Assembly (NCBI GenBank): GCA_005406025.1
Contig: BGZK01001236.1
Span: forward strand, 1 to 64,000
Length of the DNA stretch: 64,000 nt
Direction: 5' to 3'
From: Eumeta japonica
Lineage: Eukaryota > Arthropoda > Insecta > Lepidoptera > Psychidae
Shown here: positions 11,427 through 22,093 of the stretch, piece by piece
Layout of the letters: each line of letters starts with the position of its first letter
How positions within the stretch are numbered: the first letter of the stretch is position 1
Position numbers and translations under genes: made by a program
Notes under the pieces: model-generated
The model's input: the letters and a program-made list of their open reading frames with translations, nothing else
What the model was told of the DNA's origin: nothing
Database searches by the model: none

Positions 11427-11809
11427 AATTATTCCTTTAATTTAATGTTAACGCGTCGTTTAGCGTAGCGGGGCCGGCTACTTAAGGTCGTTCCGTATCT
11501 CGGTGGCGGAGTGATGACCGCTGAACTGATGTCGCTTGAGCTCTCTTCTTGTACATCCTCAGAGTCAACACTGGAGGTAACCCCAGAATGTGGGCTTGAC
11601 CATTGCTCCTGCTCGTCAGCGACGGGTGAGAGTAATTCTGCCTCTTCCCCAGCCGTCATCTGCTCTCCTTCAGGTGAATTCGTCGTTTCCACTGCCGCCG
11701 ACGCTGAAGCTGTGGCGTTCTTCAGTTGTCGTTCGTCTCCTCTTCCTTCTCCAAAATCCTGTCTCTCAACGTAACAATTTCGTTCCGGAATATAAACTAT
11801 GTACAACAC
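11427..11809 (-). pseudogene. C-terminal tail of gypsy pol
   Basis: A 126-codon open frame, rich in Ser, Glu and Thr, ends in a basic tail (RPRYAKRRVNIKLKE) and a natural stop. Such acidic-then-basic tails follow the integrase in this group of gypsy elements. The frame differs from that of the integrase core, so it is joined only through a frameshift. The initiating methionine of this frame is not meaningful. Confidence 0.6.
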
Positions 11810-11889
11810 TTGTCTGATTTAGTACAGTTTGAGATAGATTCGTGAGCGAAGTCGACGATTTTGACAATAAATCTAATCTACATCTAAGA

Positions 11890-12465
11890 GGACCGTCGTT
11901 AACTAACTCGGTCGGGGAGCGTTCAGTGGTACTGTGTTTCGAATTTTGGTGATCGAACAAAAATTTTACTATTTTATTTTGTAAATCATATGGACCACCG
12001 TCACCGACTACAATATTTTTATACCCGTTTTGACAATTTTGACCGCGCTCCGGCCTATCCGTTACTAGCGGAGCAGTACACGGGGGAAGACATGTGCTAG
12101 ATCCCATTAATAGCACAAAGCTGTTTGAATTCCCGCGAAGTGAACGCCGTGCCGTTGTCGCTGACCGGCGCGTGCGGTACTCCGACACGCGACATAAGTT
12201 CGTACAGTTTCCCGATTACGTTGGTGAATGTGGTATTTCAATTCGTGTCGAAACATTCTACACGTATTGAAAAAGCATCTACCGCAATTAAATAGCTTTT
12301 GTTGTTTATGGTACCTAAGAAGTCTAAATGTATACTATAAAATTTTAGGTTAGGAGGGTGCGTCCACGGCGCTAAGGGACGCAGCGGTGCCGGCCGGAAC
12401 TGCGCGCGCACGAGGCGGGCGGCCGCAGGCCGCTCGAGCGCCGCGTCCACGCCCGAACACCACAA
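11890..12465 (-). pseudogene. Ty3/gypsy integrase core, decayed
   Basis: The first catalytic aspartate block IHLDFLGTINNKSYL with VDAFS reads near 12345-12270. The second, SDNGTAFTS, reads through 12142-12162. The region expected to hold the catalytic glutamate (CSASNG then a stop, near 12075) is broken by a stop and frame change. The downstream helix KHSTTERSPTELV (about 11935-11895) matches the integrase C-terminal half. The upstream part (12465-12380) is unusually GC-rich and resembles the zinc-binding linker, but its cysteines are mostly lost. Confidence 0.8.
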
Positions 12466-12780
12466 CCGCGCGCGCGCCGCGGCTTTTATTTTGATATTTT
12501 GTTCCGTAGATTCGATGGAATAACGACTTTATGCCCTCTCATAATTATCCCATTTTTGACCGATAGTTGAGTACGACACTGGTGATACGATTTTAATATA
12601 GGATTATTAATTTTCTCTGGCCATCCCAGAATATAAGTCATAACTTTTTTAAAAAGACTATCCGAAGCGCTTTCTTTCTTTAAACTACCCAGAGTTACCG
12701 GTAGCCCCCGCTAAAACAAAACTGACATAGGCGGCCCGTTCGAGGTCGACTTCGTCCGCCGCCGCGCCGCCAGGTGTCGC
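12466..12780 (-). other. gypsy pol linker, RNase H to integrase
   Basis: Collinear sequence between the RNase H and integrase remnants, too broken to read as protein. GC content peaks at 12360-12480. Confidence 0.5.
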
Positions 12781-13025
12781 CGCTCGTGATGAACAAACCG
12801 CAATCTTTTCTGTACTCAGCACGTATTCAATTTTATAATTGTAGACCGACAGAAAAATTGCATAGCGTTGTAGTCGGTCAGCCGATACTTCGGGAATACC
12901 TTTATCAGGCCCGAATATAGACTTTAACGGTTTATGGTCCGTGCGTAAAACGAACGGCTTTGACCTGGCGTATAAAAACTGATGAAAACTGCGAACTTCA
13001 AAAATAATAGCCGTAGTGTTCTATT
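12780..13025 (-). pseudogene. Ty3/gypsy RNase H, internally deleted
   Basis: The stretch AIIFEVRSFHQFLYA, then LRTDHKPLKSIFGPDKGIP, then RLQRYAIFLSVYNYKIEY is a clear gypsy RNase H second half, with the TDHKPL aspartate kept. The first half with the usual CDAS catalytic motif is missing: the RT end (KIKSLL near 13035) joins almost directly to AIIF near 13005, implying loss of roughly 50 residues. Confidence 0.85.
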
Positions 13026-13034
13026 TGAGGCGCT

Positions 13035-13440
13035 AACAAGGATTTAATTTTTTAAAATACGGTGTCATGCTCCCGATTATATGCGTATTTCGTGATCTTT
13101 TGTAATAGAAAATACAATGGACTAAGAACGAAAGACGCTTCGGGTGTAAAATTCCTGTAATAATTAACTAACCCCAAAAGAGATCGTAATTCATGTGTAA
13201 AATCTTTGGAACAGAACATTCTAATATTGCTTTTATTTTATCTGGGTTTTTTTTTTAGATCCCGTTTTTATATATTATATAATCTACTTCATCTTGGAAA
13301 AGAGCATTTATCTTTGTGCAATGTCAATCCCGCGTTTTGAAATCTACCTAATACTTTATTTAACCGTTCGAGTTTTATTTTTCCAGTAATCAATACGTCA
13401 TCCAAGAAACACAGAACTCCCACCAGCCCAGAAACATTAC
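13035..13440 (-). pseudogene. Ty3/gypsy reverse transcriptase, palm and thumb part
   Basis: The catalytic box FLDDVLITG reads through about 13383-13408 with both aspartates intact. It is followed by RLNKVLGRFQNAGLTLHKDK, the usual gypsy continuation, then a frameshift, then PDKIKAILE and LVNYYRNFTPEASFVLSPLY (about 13240-13120), the conserved connection segment. At least two frameshifts and a stop interrupt it. RT here would copy genomic RNA into cDNA. Confidence 0.85.
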
Positions 13441-13446
13441 ATTAAT

Positions 13447-13448
<2 letters not shown>

Positions 13449-13515
<67 letters not shown>
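13449..13515. repeat. (AT)n microsatellite, about 33 units
   Basis: An uninterrupted alternating AT tract marks the truncated 5' edge of the gypsy remnant. It is followed at 13539-13560 by an AAT/GAT-rich tract. Confidence 0.95.
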
Positions 13516-13521
<6 letters not shown>

Positions 13522-13571
13522 TGTATAAACATTTAGTAATAATAATAATGATAATAATAGGTAAAACAAAA

Positions 13572-13757
13572 CTAGATGTCTATTTGATTTATTGGCGTAC
13601 GCTGCCGAAATGGTTTGAAAAAAGAAAAATATACAGTATAAATATGAACCCTTAATAATGTTACAAAAGAAAATTCACGACGCCATATCCCTAAGTTTAA
13701 TATTTCAGGAATAAAGACGGTTTTTATATTAGAAATTGAAAGAAATTTGACAAAGGT
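13572..13757 (+). repeat. short interspersed repeat block, copy 1
   Basis: It shares GATTTATTGGCGTA, GGTTTGAA, AATATTTCA and a GACGGTTTTTAT-like string with 56148-56330, in the same order and spacing. The open frame on its minus strand is not a gene. Confidence 0.75.
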
Positions 13758-13929
13758 TAACACCGTCAATTCGTACTGAGCCATCGTCGAAGGCTTAAAG
13801 TTGTGATTGTGGGCGGGCGTAGCTTAGTCGTGGAGTAAATAAAACCTGACTCAAAAACAGTATGGAAATTTCATGGACGAAGATCGAATCTTATAAATCG
13901 AATTACTTTATTAAACAATGTAAAATAAA

Positions 13930-14400
13930 AACAATCCTATTATAATGTTATGAACGTGAAAGTTTGTGTGTTTGGGAGTTTGTCACTCAAACACACTTTA
14001 ACGGCTGCACAGATATCTCTGAAACTGCACAGTTAATGTATTTTATACATCAGAATAACACAAAGGCTATAATTTATAAAGATGCTCACTTTTGCTCGCG
14101 ACTTTGCTTGCGTGATCTTAGAACGAATTATTTGCTTATGCCGATTGGTTATTGGTGAGAACAATGCTCAAGGAAGATTCAAGTTCAATGTCGGTTCGTA
14201 ATCGGCATCGCGAGCAGGACTGCGACCAGAATCAAAAGTATAAGTTTCATAACAGAAATATTTGCGACATTACGAGTAATTGCGTTGTAATAATTATAGA
14301 ATCGAGTACGGAATCACGGTTGATAATATCATTAATCAATATTAAAGATCGAATAATTTGTTGTATGTCGCCGCGGGTGAAGCCGGGAGTAAATAGCTAG
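13930..14400 (+). mobile_element. Helitron-like non-autonomous element, 3' end
   Basis: The right end carries a GC-rich short stem region (GCCGCGGGTGAAGCCGGG at about 14372-14390) followed by AAATAGCTAGT, fitting the hairpin plus CTAG(T) terminus of Helitrons. Internal GATCG/GAATCG-type degenerate short repeats (14160-14300) also occur in the elements at 56.7-57.06 and 60.9-61.08 kb. The 5' TC end is not resolved. No coding is present. Confidence 0.55.
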
Positions 14401-14401
14401 T

Positions 14402-15685
14402 AAGTTTATAAGTGGAAAAAAAGCGATTCACCGATTGGTTCAGCACGGATATTTGATGCTATGAGTCCTATCGCAATGAAATCAGTTCGGGTGATAGATT
14501 GTTTAATATACGGACCCACTAAGAATAAAATTTTGGAAATTCGCTTTTTATCGAAGTAAAAAGGTATTGACTTTTGTCTGAAACTTTTTACGAAGCGAGG
14601 CACGAAATTTGGTATAAATATTGATTATTAAAATCAGTGAGACACTTCTTTCACAATTAGGTGGTTTAGAGGACCTACATTTATTATGTAGCCTGCTGAA
14701 ATCATAACCTCTCGTAGTTGGTACTGAAAAAAAATTTTTATATCTAGCCGTTTTGTTTTTTAGTTTCCAAAAGGTGAATTTCTTAATTTATGTCAAAAAT
14801 GTATAACACATATCGTCGCACAATAAAATCGATTCCACAGATACTTTATTTTGTTTAATTTTCCTGAAGATGTACTGATCTGGCATGAAACGTACGTATG
14901 AATAATGTTATGACTATTTAGCGGACTAAGATGAAATTCTAACACTTGCTAAGTTGTTCGACGTCTGGTAATCCTTTCCAATTAATAGACAATTCATTGG
15001 ATAGAAATTCATAGCGGAAGAACAGATTCGAGTGTCATGCATGCGGCACGTTATACGTAAGCATACATGCATACATATTTGTATACGTTCATACATAAAT
15101 ACATAGTATGTGAAAATCGTTACTTTTCCGTGCTCGGCCTGAACTAGAGTAAAAATATTACTGTAATGTGTATAGTATATATGTTATTTCTGTTTTGATA
15201 ATGAAATGAACGATGTGTTGCTCTGTAACCAAAGTTTTGTTTCAATAAGTTTTATTCTATGGCAATACTACATATCATAAAACTGAAACAAAGGAAATTT
15301 ACCTGTAACCAAAAAAACGACATTTTCACATTTATTATTCACAGTGTTAAATCCTTTATAAATCCATTTTCAATAATATAAACAAATTAATAAGGTTTAG
15401 TTTTTTACATGATATTATCTTTTTCTACCCTCTAAGACAAAACCGTGCTGCTATACTGACAGAACGATTGGCGGCAAAATTCAAAATGAAGAAATTTTAT
15501 AACAATTTCTTTATATATATTTTTAATATCAATTTATTATATCATACTAAACTTATTAAATTATTCTGCAGAGACGGTGAAATAATAAATTAAGTTATTT
15601 AAAACAGTTACTTTATTTTATTGGTCAAAATAATAATATGATTGGTATGTCTGTATGATTTGAAAGAATATTAGTGTGGATTAAG
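14402..15685. other. AT-rich intergenic sequence
   Basis: I see no coding region or defined repeat; a loose ATACAT-type simple stretch lies at about 15055-15110. Confidence 0.5.
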
Positions 15686-15846
15686 GATGGATGAGCAGTC
15701 TGTCAAATGCTTCCTATACGCCGACGACTTAGTAATCCTTGCACTATCGGCGTACAGGCTACAGGAGATGGTAATTGGTAATTAAAAGGAATGATTAAGT
15801 TAAAAAAAGAAGTATGAAAGTAAATGTCAGTAAGACTAATTGCGGT
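15686..15846 (+). pseudogene. RTE-like LINE reverse transcriptase fragment, first part
   Basis: SVKCFLYADDLVILAL, followed by YRLQEMV and, after a short frame break, KVNVSKT, is the palm and following helix of an insect RTE-type RT, with the YADD box intact. The match stops where a TIR element begins. The next part of the same kind of protein resumes at about 16455, roughly 85 residues further along the expected protein. Confidence 0.8.
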
Positions 15847-15889
15847 TAAAAAAACAAAAGATTTTTTTGAAACAAACAGAAACAAAAAA

Positions 15890-16375
15890 AACAAAATTTA
15901 TATATCGTATGGAATCGATCATGCATCTTTGCGCAATTATCGATAATCTTCTTCGTTTTTAGAACAACTTTGCCAAAGTAGCTATAACAAAAATGTATCA
16001 TTGAAAGTATGCTTATAAATAATATCAAATAATTGAGACAAATCCCTACTAAATGCTTGGCCAGCCTGAAATGCGAGCGCCGCGCGCCGCGTGCCACCGC
16101 CATCGGGTTGCGTCGTCTAGTCATTTAACTACAAACGATACTTGATGTTGGTATTGATGTAAAAGTAGTCGAGGGTATTATTAAAATAGTCTGATTTTTC
16201 ACATGTGTTCCGCTCACCTCTAAACGAACAAGGCAAACTAAGACACACCATCACGTACACGATACACAGCACACAAAATTACTTGCGGACTCGTAGATTG
16301 TTGATTGTCAGGATAAGTTCCACTATGAAATTTTAAAGCCGCAGCAATGTCATCTCTGCAAACTCCCCAACAATA
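15890..16375 (+). mobile_element. TIR element family T, partial copy inserted in RTE-like LINE
   Basis: It starts with GGAATCGATCATGCATC and runs parallel to 22280-22845: the TTTTTAGAACAACTTTGCC string, a GC-rich centre with GCGAGCGCCG, GGACTCG, GTTGTTGA, and AACTCCCCAAC. The right half and right terminal repeat of the full copy at 22.3-23.3 kb are absent. It is an internally deleted or 3'-truncated copy. Confidence 0.75.
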
Positions 16376-16454
16376 TATTAAGTTTGCATAGTAAATGTGT
16401 CTCACAACAAGCGCGTTTGGCTATCCATAATGAGGACCTAATCCTTATGTTTGT

Positions 16455-16755
16455 GTATTATAGGGAAAGCTGGGTATGACAGAAAAAAAATGAAAGTAAT
16501 TTCATTGTGGTAGAGATGCTATCTCTGCGTAGTATGTGTGGAGTGTCTTAGAAAGATAGATGTAGGAACAATGATTTCAAAGAACGGTGTGGTTTGAAGG
16601 AAGATGAAGTGAGTAGAGTAGAAAGACGTATGTTGCAGTGGTTTGTAAATTGGATTGATAAAACCATATCTACAGAGCGAATGTGTGTGATAGGAAGATC
16701 GGCAAAAATCGCTCTAGAAAATTCTATACAGACCAAATTGATAACGTATTAAAAA
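16455..16755 (+). pseudogene. RTE-like LINE C-terminal region, second part
   Basis: Broken frames give ESWVW-like then W-R-C-L-MCGV-like matter, DRCRNND-like and LKEDEV, and a final RSRKFYTDQIDNVLK-type block (about 16700-16750). This is the C-terminal module typical of lepidopteran RTE-type RT proteins, after the palm. It belongs with 15686-15846; a TIR element occupies the gap. Stops are frequent. Confidence 0.65.
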
Positions 16756-17260
16756 CGACTAAATTCGAAGTATTCGGGTACTACAATCCTTTCTCCTTTG
16801 ACTCCTCCATCTTTTAAGTTGGTTAGGGATCTTCCACTAACCACAGTGAGGGTTATAAGGGAGGACGGTGGCTTGGAAAAAGTCATGAATCAACACAGGG
16901 ATGAGGGTGTAGTGAGATATCGATTGTATTTATAATTTAGTTGAGGCAACTATTTCCCTATCAGGCATCGCCTAGCAACCACCCGGCGCAAAATACAGGT
17001 AAATTAAAGACAATATTCTGAAAGTATTTAAAATATAATATATCAAAGAAATACACGTGATTTTGGAAGGGGGTAGTCTGAAATATCGTGTCATCAGCGG
17101 CGTTTTGGTTAAAAATGTACTGAAAAACATCACTTAATTAATGGACGATCCCTTATAAATACTTATAGATAGTCATGGTGATTGTATAAATATCTAGTTA
17201 TTCATCCAGCACTGTGGCTTTTCACAAACATATGACCGAAGCAGTCCACGCCGGGACGCC
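16756..17260. other. unassigned spacer
   Basis: No gene. A TAATTAATGGACGATCCCTT string near 17136-17155 resembles the outer end of a MITE terminus, but I found no matching left end. Confidence 0.35.
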
Positions 17261-17360
17261 GCGCGTGAGTCGTTGCGATTCGCCGCTCGCCTCCGCGTAA
17301 TACACGGCACCCGCAGATGGCCAAGGTATTATAACGTACAGCGACGAGGTCGGAAGGTCG

Positions 17361-17768
17361 ATGGGCTTGCAACTCGGCCGTCGCTTAGTCAGAAAAAATA
17401 TATTAAACATTTGTATGTCAGGGGTCTCACAAGACAGTATACTGGAAAAAATTGTAAATACTAATTTCCAGTTTAATAGCATAATAACAATTTTGATTGG
17501 CAGATGGGACAAGAGTGCTAAAAAAGATATTGATAACTGTTTCTCAAAACTAAATAGTATGAACAATATAAATTTTTATTCGCTTTTCCATTCAGCCAAA
17601 GCTTGTCAAAAAATGAAAATAATAAATGAATTAAATGTTAATTTATGGACTTCGACATGTCTTCAGTTAAATAAATTTCATTTTATTGATACCAATAAAA
17701 TTAATGACAAATATTTTTTCATGACAAAAAGGAAGTACTTTCCTTCAAAAATTATTATACAACAATAA
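17361..17768 (+). pseudogene. unassigned 135-codon frame upstream of LINE endonuclease
   Basis: An open frame of 135 codons ends with a natural stop near 17766. It has no motif I can name; it is rich in Asn, Ile and Lys, with ITILIGRWDKS near the middle. Its position just 5' of the endonuclease suggests an ORF1-like or N-terminal portion of the LINE. It could also be a chance frame in AT-rich DNA, but its length is above that of most of the neighbouring chance frames. Confidence 0.4.
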
Positions 17769-18034
17769 CAGAGTCGCTAAATTAGTATATTATTAACATG
17801 TCCAGTTATACGGACAAACAACTGTGCTTCTATTGAGGCATTTGACATTGAAAATTTGAATTAATTCATAAGACAATAGAGAGTACCTCTTGTACTTCTT
17901 CGACACTATTTGAATCGTAATGACTCAGACACACGTAAAAACTATAATTTTGTATTAGTATCTGAGAGTCAAACCATGATGATTGAGAAAAAAGAATCTA
18001 TAATAAAAAATGTATAATCCATCTGGTGCATCAA

Positions 18035-18460
18035 AATATACAGGGAATACTAAGTACTGGAATTTTTTAAAATATAATGAAACTGACATATTATGCATTA
18101 CAGAACATTGGCTTATAAGTCACCAGTTCATATTTCATTTCAGGATGCATTGTATAGCAGGTAGCGTTTAACAGAGAAAAAGCTACGTATGGAGACTCCC
18201 TAATACTAATTAAAAATAATATAAAATGCAAAGAACGTCCAGATATTGTGAGCAAACTATTGAAGTGGCTTGCATAGATTTAGAGCATCCTATTGTATTA
18301 AACGTATACAGTCCCCTTAGGTCATCGTATGATATATTCGAAAAAGTAATGGATGATATTTTGTATAAAATTAGTATAAATTGTAAATATGTTGCTGTTT
18401 GCGGAGATTGTTTATGTACTAGGATAAAATCTCTATTTCAATGCTATAATTGAGAGAACT
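18035..18460 (+). pseudogene. LINE endonuclease (AP-endonuclease-like) remnant
   Basis: NETDILCITEHWL (about 18079-18117) matches the start of the exonuclease/endonuclease fold of LINE ORF2 proteins, including the catalytic-glutamate context TEHW. YGDSLILIKNNIK follows in another frame. VACIDLEHPIVLNVYSP and KYVAVCGD (about 18270-18408) match later strands, the last being the GDFN-type motif. Frameshifts separate the three. The domain would nick the target for RT priming. Confidence 0.75.
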
Positions 18461-19289
18461 TATTTTTGGAACCGACTAGGTTCACAGCTACTTCGTCATT
18501 ATCTGGATAATATATTCACAAATATTAATCTGGAGTATAAGCCAGTTATAAGTTGATTATCATCTTATATTGTGGACTGGTTACGTTTAAAATCAAAGAT
18601 GAAAAAAATATAAAACTTTAGATCAAAATTGTACCTGTGAACACTGGTTGTCTTGAACAGTTTGAATTTAATGTATTACAAAAGGTGTCTGGTTTGTCAT
18701 ATTGTAAAGACCCCAATAAATTATATAGTTCACTGTTGACTGAATTCAAATATGTTTTTAAATCAAAAAACATAAATGTAATAATATCTAATCATTTAGT
18801 GTTTGGGCGACAGTGGGTATTCATATTGGTAGACGTAAACTGTAGGAATTTTAAGAGGCAAGGTCGTATAATATATCGGATATATTTGTCAATTATGTAA
18901 GAAATTATTCCAAGATGTTTAAGCGTGTGTATGCAATCGCAAAATCAATGTTTATCTGTAATAAAATAAAAAACAAAGATGGTAAGAACTACACATGGAC
19001 TATAATAAATATGAAACTAGAAAACGCACATCCCGACATTCAGAATTTTAATTAAAAATTAATGACACTATTTTAAATAAAGACACAAAAGTTGCATTTG
19101 CTTTTGAAAAGTTATTTGCTAGTATTCCAGTTTCAACTACACAATCTCTGAAGTTATCGCCCACTCTCACCTAATCTTTGTTGAAACGTAACATCGATAT
19201 TTGTGACGTTTTGTTTGCATTTACCCACGTTCATCATGATAACGTTCTTAAAGCATTCAAATTTATAAAAATAAATAAAATGCCGATGT

Positions 19290-20060
19290 TGATGGCTTTT
19301 CCGTAAAAATAATTAATTCAATAATAGATTGCATTGCACCGTGTCCAGTAGTGCTTGTTAATGCTTGCGTTGATTGTGGTGTGTTTCTGGATGTAATGAA
19401 GCAAAGTGAAATAATTATAGAATTATTTTATTCATTTTATAATTATAATTTAATTTATAATTAATAATTATTTAACTGAATAATAGTATTTAAATCCGCT
19501 AATATATACGACCCTAAAAAATTTATAGATCTATAGACGATCAGTGAAGTTTATGAAAAGCTTATTTAAAATCAAATATTGTAGTATTTTTATAAAAATA
19601 ATTTGAAGAACGTTAAACGATTTGAATTCACAAAGGGTCGTTCACAACAGTGCCGAGCTTATTCAGCAGATTTTTGATACCCGGGAGGATTCACGGGGTG
19701 CGATGGTTGTTTTCTGTTATTTAATCAAGGCATTTTACTGCGCTCATCATGACACATTTATTGGGAAAGTACATCATTATGGTGTCACGAGTTGATCTCT
19801 TGGACTTCTAGAGTCTTAAATAAGTGATAAAGTTTGAAGAGTTGACAATAATGGTAAGAGGTTGTCAGGATCTACAGTCAATATGGGCGTGCCACCGGGT
19901 TCAGTTCTTGGACCATTTCTATTCTTAGTGTACATAAATGATCTACCACATCTTGTTAAGAATGGTCAAGGGATTGTATTGTTTGCTGATCATACCTCCT
20001 TAGTTTTTAAGATTCATAAACATCAACCAGAATTTGATTAACTAAACAGTATCATCTTTG
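19290..20060 (+). pseudogene. LINE reverse transcriptase domain (copy B)
   Basis: DVDGFSVKIINSIIDCI and CVDCGVFLDVMKQSE (19294-19420) are the leading RT blocks. VVFCYLIKAFYCAHHDTF (about 19703-19757) corresponds to the DLSKAFDCVHH block of copy A but has lost its aspartates. GVPPGSVLGPFLFLVYINDL (about 19886-19945) is the next block. The catalytic box reads FADH (about 19981-19995), so the second aspartate is lost. Stops lie between blocks. Confidence 0.85.
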
Positions 20061-20869
20061 AAATCATTGAGTGGTTTAGTATTAATAATTTTCTGCTCAA
20101 TGAAAGGAAAACAAAACTTGTTAAATTTTCTCTATATAATTTTAAATTAAGCGTCACAAACGAATGGTCAAGAACGAGGTACTAGACATTGTGGACACGA
20201 CCTTGTTTCTTGGTCTCACTTTAGATGTTAAGTTACGTTGGAATTTTCATATTACGAGGTTAGCGAAAATGCTCGGCTCTGAAGCATATGCAGTCAAAAG
20301 AATTCGGCGATTTACAGATGCAAGCACCGTGAGACTAATTTATTTCAGTTTTTTTTCATAGTCTTATGACTTATGGAAATTTGTTACGGGGTCATGCAAC
20401 CGATATCAACACAATTTTCCTGCTGCAGAAGCGAGCTATTCGTGCTGTTTATGATTTTCGAGTAATGACATCTCTCAGAGAAAAATCATTTAAATGGCAA
20501 TGTGTGCACTTATAGAATAAGATCCCAGCTAATATTGAAAATTTTTAATTTGTTAAGTTTAAACGTTTCGTTAAAAGAAAGAGCTATTATACCGTGTCTG
20601 AATATCTTAATGAAAAAAAACCCTGGGGATTGAACTGCTCGGCAATCAGGTTAGTTCATATTATTTTTAAATATTGACTAAATTATTAATTATTCAATCC
20701 TTTGTACTGATGAGTAAAAAAGAAGCCTCGAGTTTCTTGCCCATTCTTCTCCAGATGAATCAGCATTTGAAATGGGCGGTAATGTCAAAAAGAATTTATT
20801 AGTGACGTGTTTCAAGTGTGATTTAATTACCTATGAAACAAATGCATTTTTGATTTGATTTGATTTACA

Positions 20870-21660
20870 TATCGTTCAAATCTGATCTGAAAACAACAAA
20901 ATATTACCAAAGGAATCAATAGAATTCCAAAATGATTTTCATCTTTCCACCCAATTATTTCGAACGATCAACAAAGAGCATCAATACAGTTAATGCAGAC
21001 ATTATAAGTACTTGAAGTCACATAATGGGATGTATAATCATAGATGTGTAATCATCAGACTTCCAATTAATGTTTTTTTCTTACAAAATAGATTTTTTGC
21101 AAGAAAAAAACTGATTAAAATTGGGCAAATATACGTATGCCGCGAAAAAAGAAAACCCTTCATATCAGGCGTAGTGTAGTAAAATAACAATTTATCTTAA
21201 CGCTGCGCAAATTTTTTCCATGTGCTAGAGAATTTTTGTAAACCTTTCCCCAAAACTCGTTTCTTTACGTTTATATGAATCACGCATTTCAGCTTAATTT
21301 CAGTAGCGAAGTAATGGAATTCTAGATTTTACAGTTTTCCCTTTTTACGATTCTCAGCTTTTTAGCGTAAAACTCTTATAAAATACTCATAATTTGGAAT
21401 TTTCATTATCATTTATTATACGGCCGATTTCAAGTTTTTAGGTCACACGACATACCGACAAGAATTATAATAGGCAACACACCCACCATAGCAAAGTTAA
21501 CGACTGCGCTGGGTCATATCTCATAAGGGTAGGGCTATAAAAAGTGTTGTATTAAAGTACTAGCCTATTTAAAAGATCCCTTAAACCATAACTCACACGA
21601 AAGAATGCACTAAAAATAGGCGTTTTTCCTTACTGTATATGACAGGTAACCTTAAAATCA
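20870..21660. other. AT-rich intergenic sequence
   Basis: No coding or recognisable repeat seen. Confidence 0.5.
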
Positions 21661-21663
21661 TCT

Positions 21664-21700
21664 ATATCTATAACACTAACAGTGTTAGTGTTATAGATAT
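21664..21700. repeat. perfect palindrome, 17-bp arms, 3-bp loop
   Basis: ATATCTATAACACTAAC at 21664-21680 is followed by AGT and then its exact reverse complement. Confidence 0.95.
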
Positions 21701-22093
21701 TTGTAGAGAGACATATATTCTGACACCAAGACGATGGTGAAAATAAAAGAAAAACGAAGGTTGTGGAACCTTAGAAATGTTTTGAATGAAGCTTTAATAT
21801 TATATAACTTTTCATTATTACTTACGTTATATGTATTTCGCATTTATAAAAATTATATTTCTCAACGTTCTTCACTCGATTTAGCATTTAGATAAATCAC
21901 CTTTTCACAGAAGAAAACCGAATTACTCCTTCAGGGATTCTTGCGACAGGCACGAAACGTATAAATTTATGGAGTGTTAACGTTTTCACGAAATATAATT
22001 TCGAAAGTAAATAAATGAAATGAAAAATGTGTGCGCAGCACTCGGCCTCGCGGTTCGTGTCGCCGATTATTTCATTTTTTTTCCTCACCGAAA

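Larger units (their letters stand above)
11427..13440 (-). mobile_element. Ty3/gypsy retrotransposon, 3' half of pol
   Basis: On the minus strand the order is RT palm (from 13440), RNase H, integrase and a serine/glutamate-rich C-terminal tail ending at a stop near 11427. It is cut on its 5' side at the AT microsatellite (13449-13515). All domains are interrupted by frameshifts, stops or deletions. A complementary PR/RT-start fragment of a gypsy element lies on the same strand at 27.9-28.4 kb. The first domain here begins just before the FLDD box, so the finger half of RT is missing. Confidence 0.85.
17270..20866 (+). mobile_element. LINE copy B (Jockey/CR1-group), longest copy
   Basis: It reads 5' to 3': an unassigned open frame (17361-17768), endonuclease remnant (18035-18460), linker, RT (19290-20060), C-terminal region and a 3' end with TTGATTTGATTTGATTT at 20850-20870. 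The 3' kilobase matches copies A and C. An AT-rich insertion (about 19405-19500) and several deletions are visible against copy A. The 5' boundary is approximate. No frame is intact, so it is dead. Confidence 0.85.

Noticed and set aside
11511..11817. Two plus-strand frames (87 and 75 codons)
   Set aside because: Both overlap the minus-strand gypsy C-terminal tail and are explained by its biased composition.
15703..16124. Two minus-strand frames (63 and 92 codons)
   Set aside because: They cross the junction of an RTE-like fragment and a TIR element, and read the antisense of YADD-containing RT.
17136..17155. MITE terminus (TAATTAATGGACGATCCCTT)
   Set aside because: No matching inverted end was found upstream in the plausible range.
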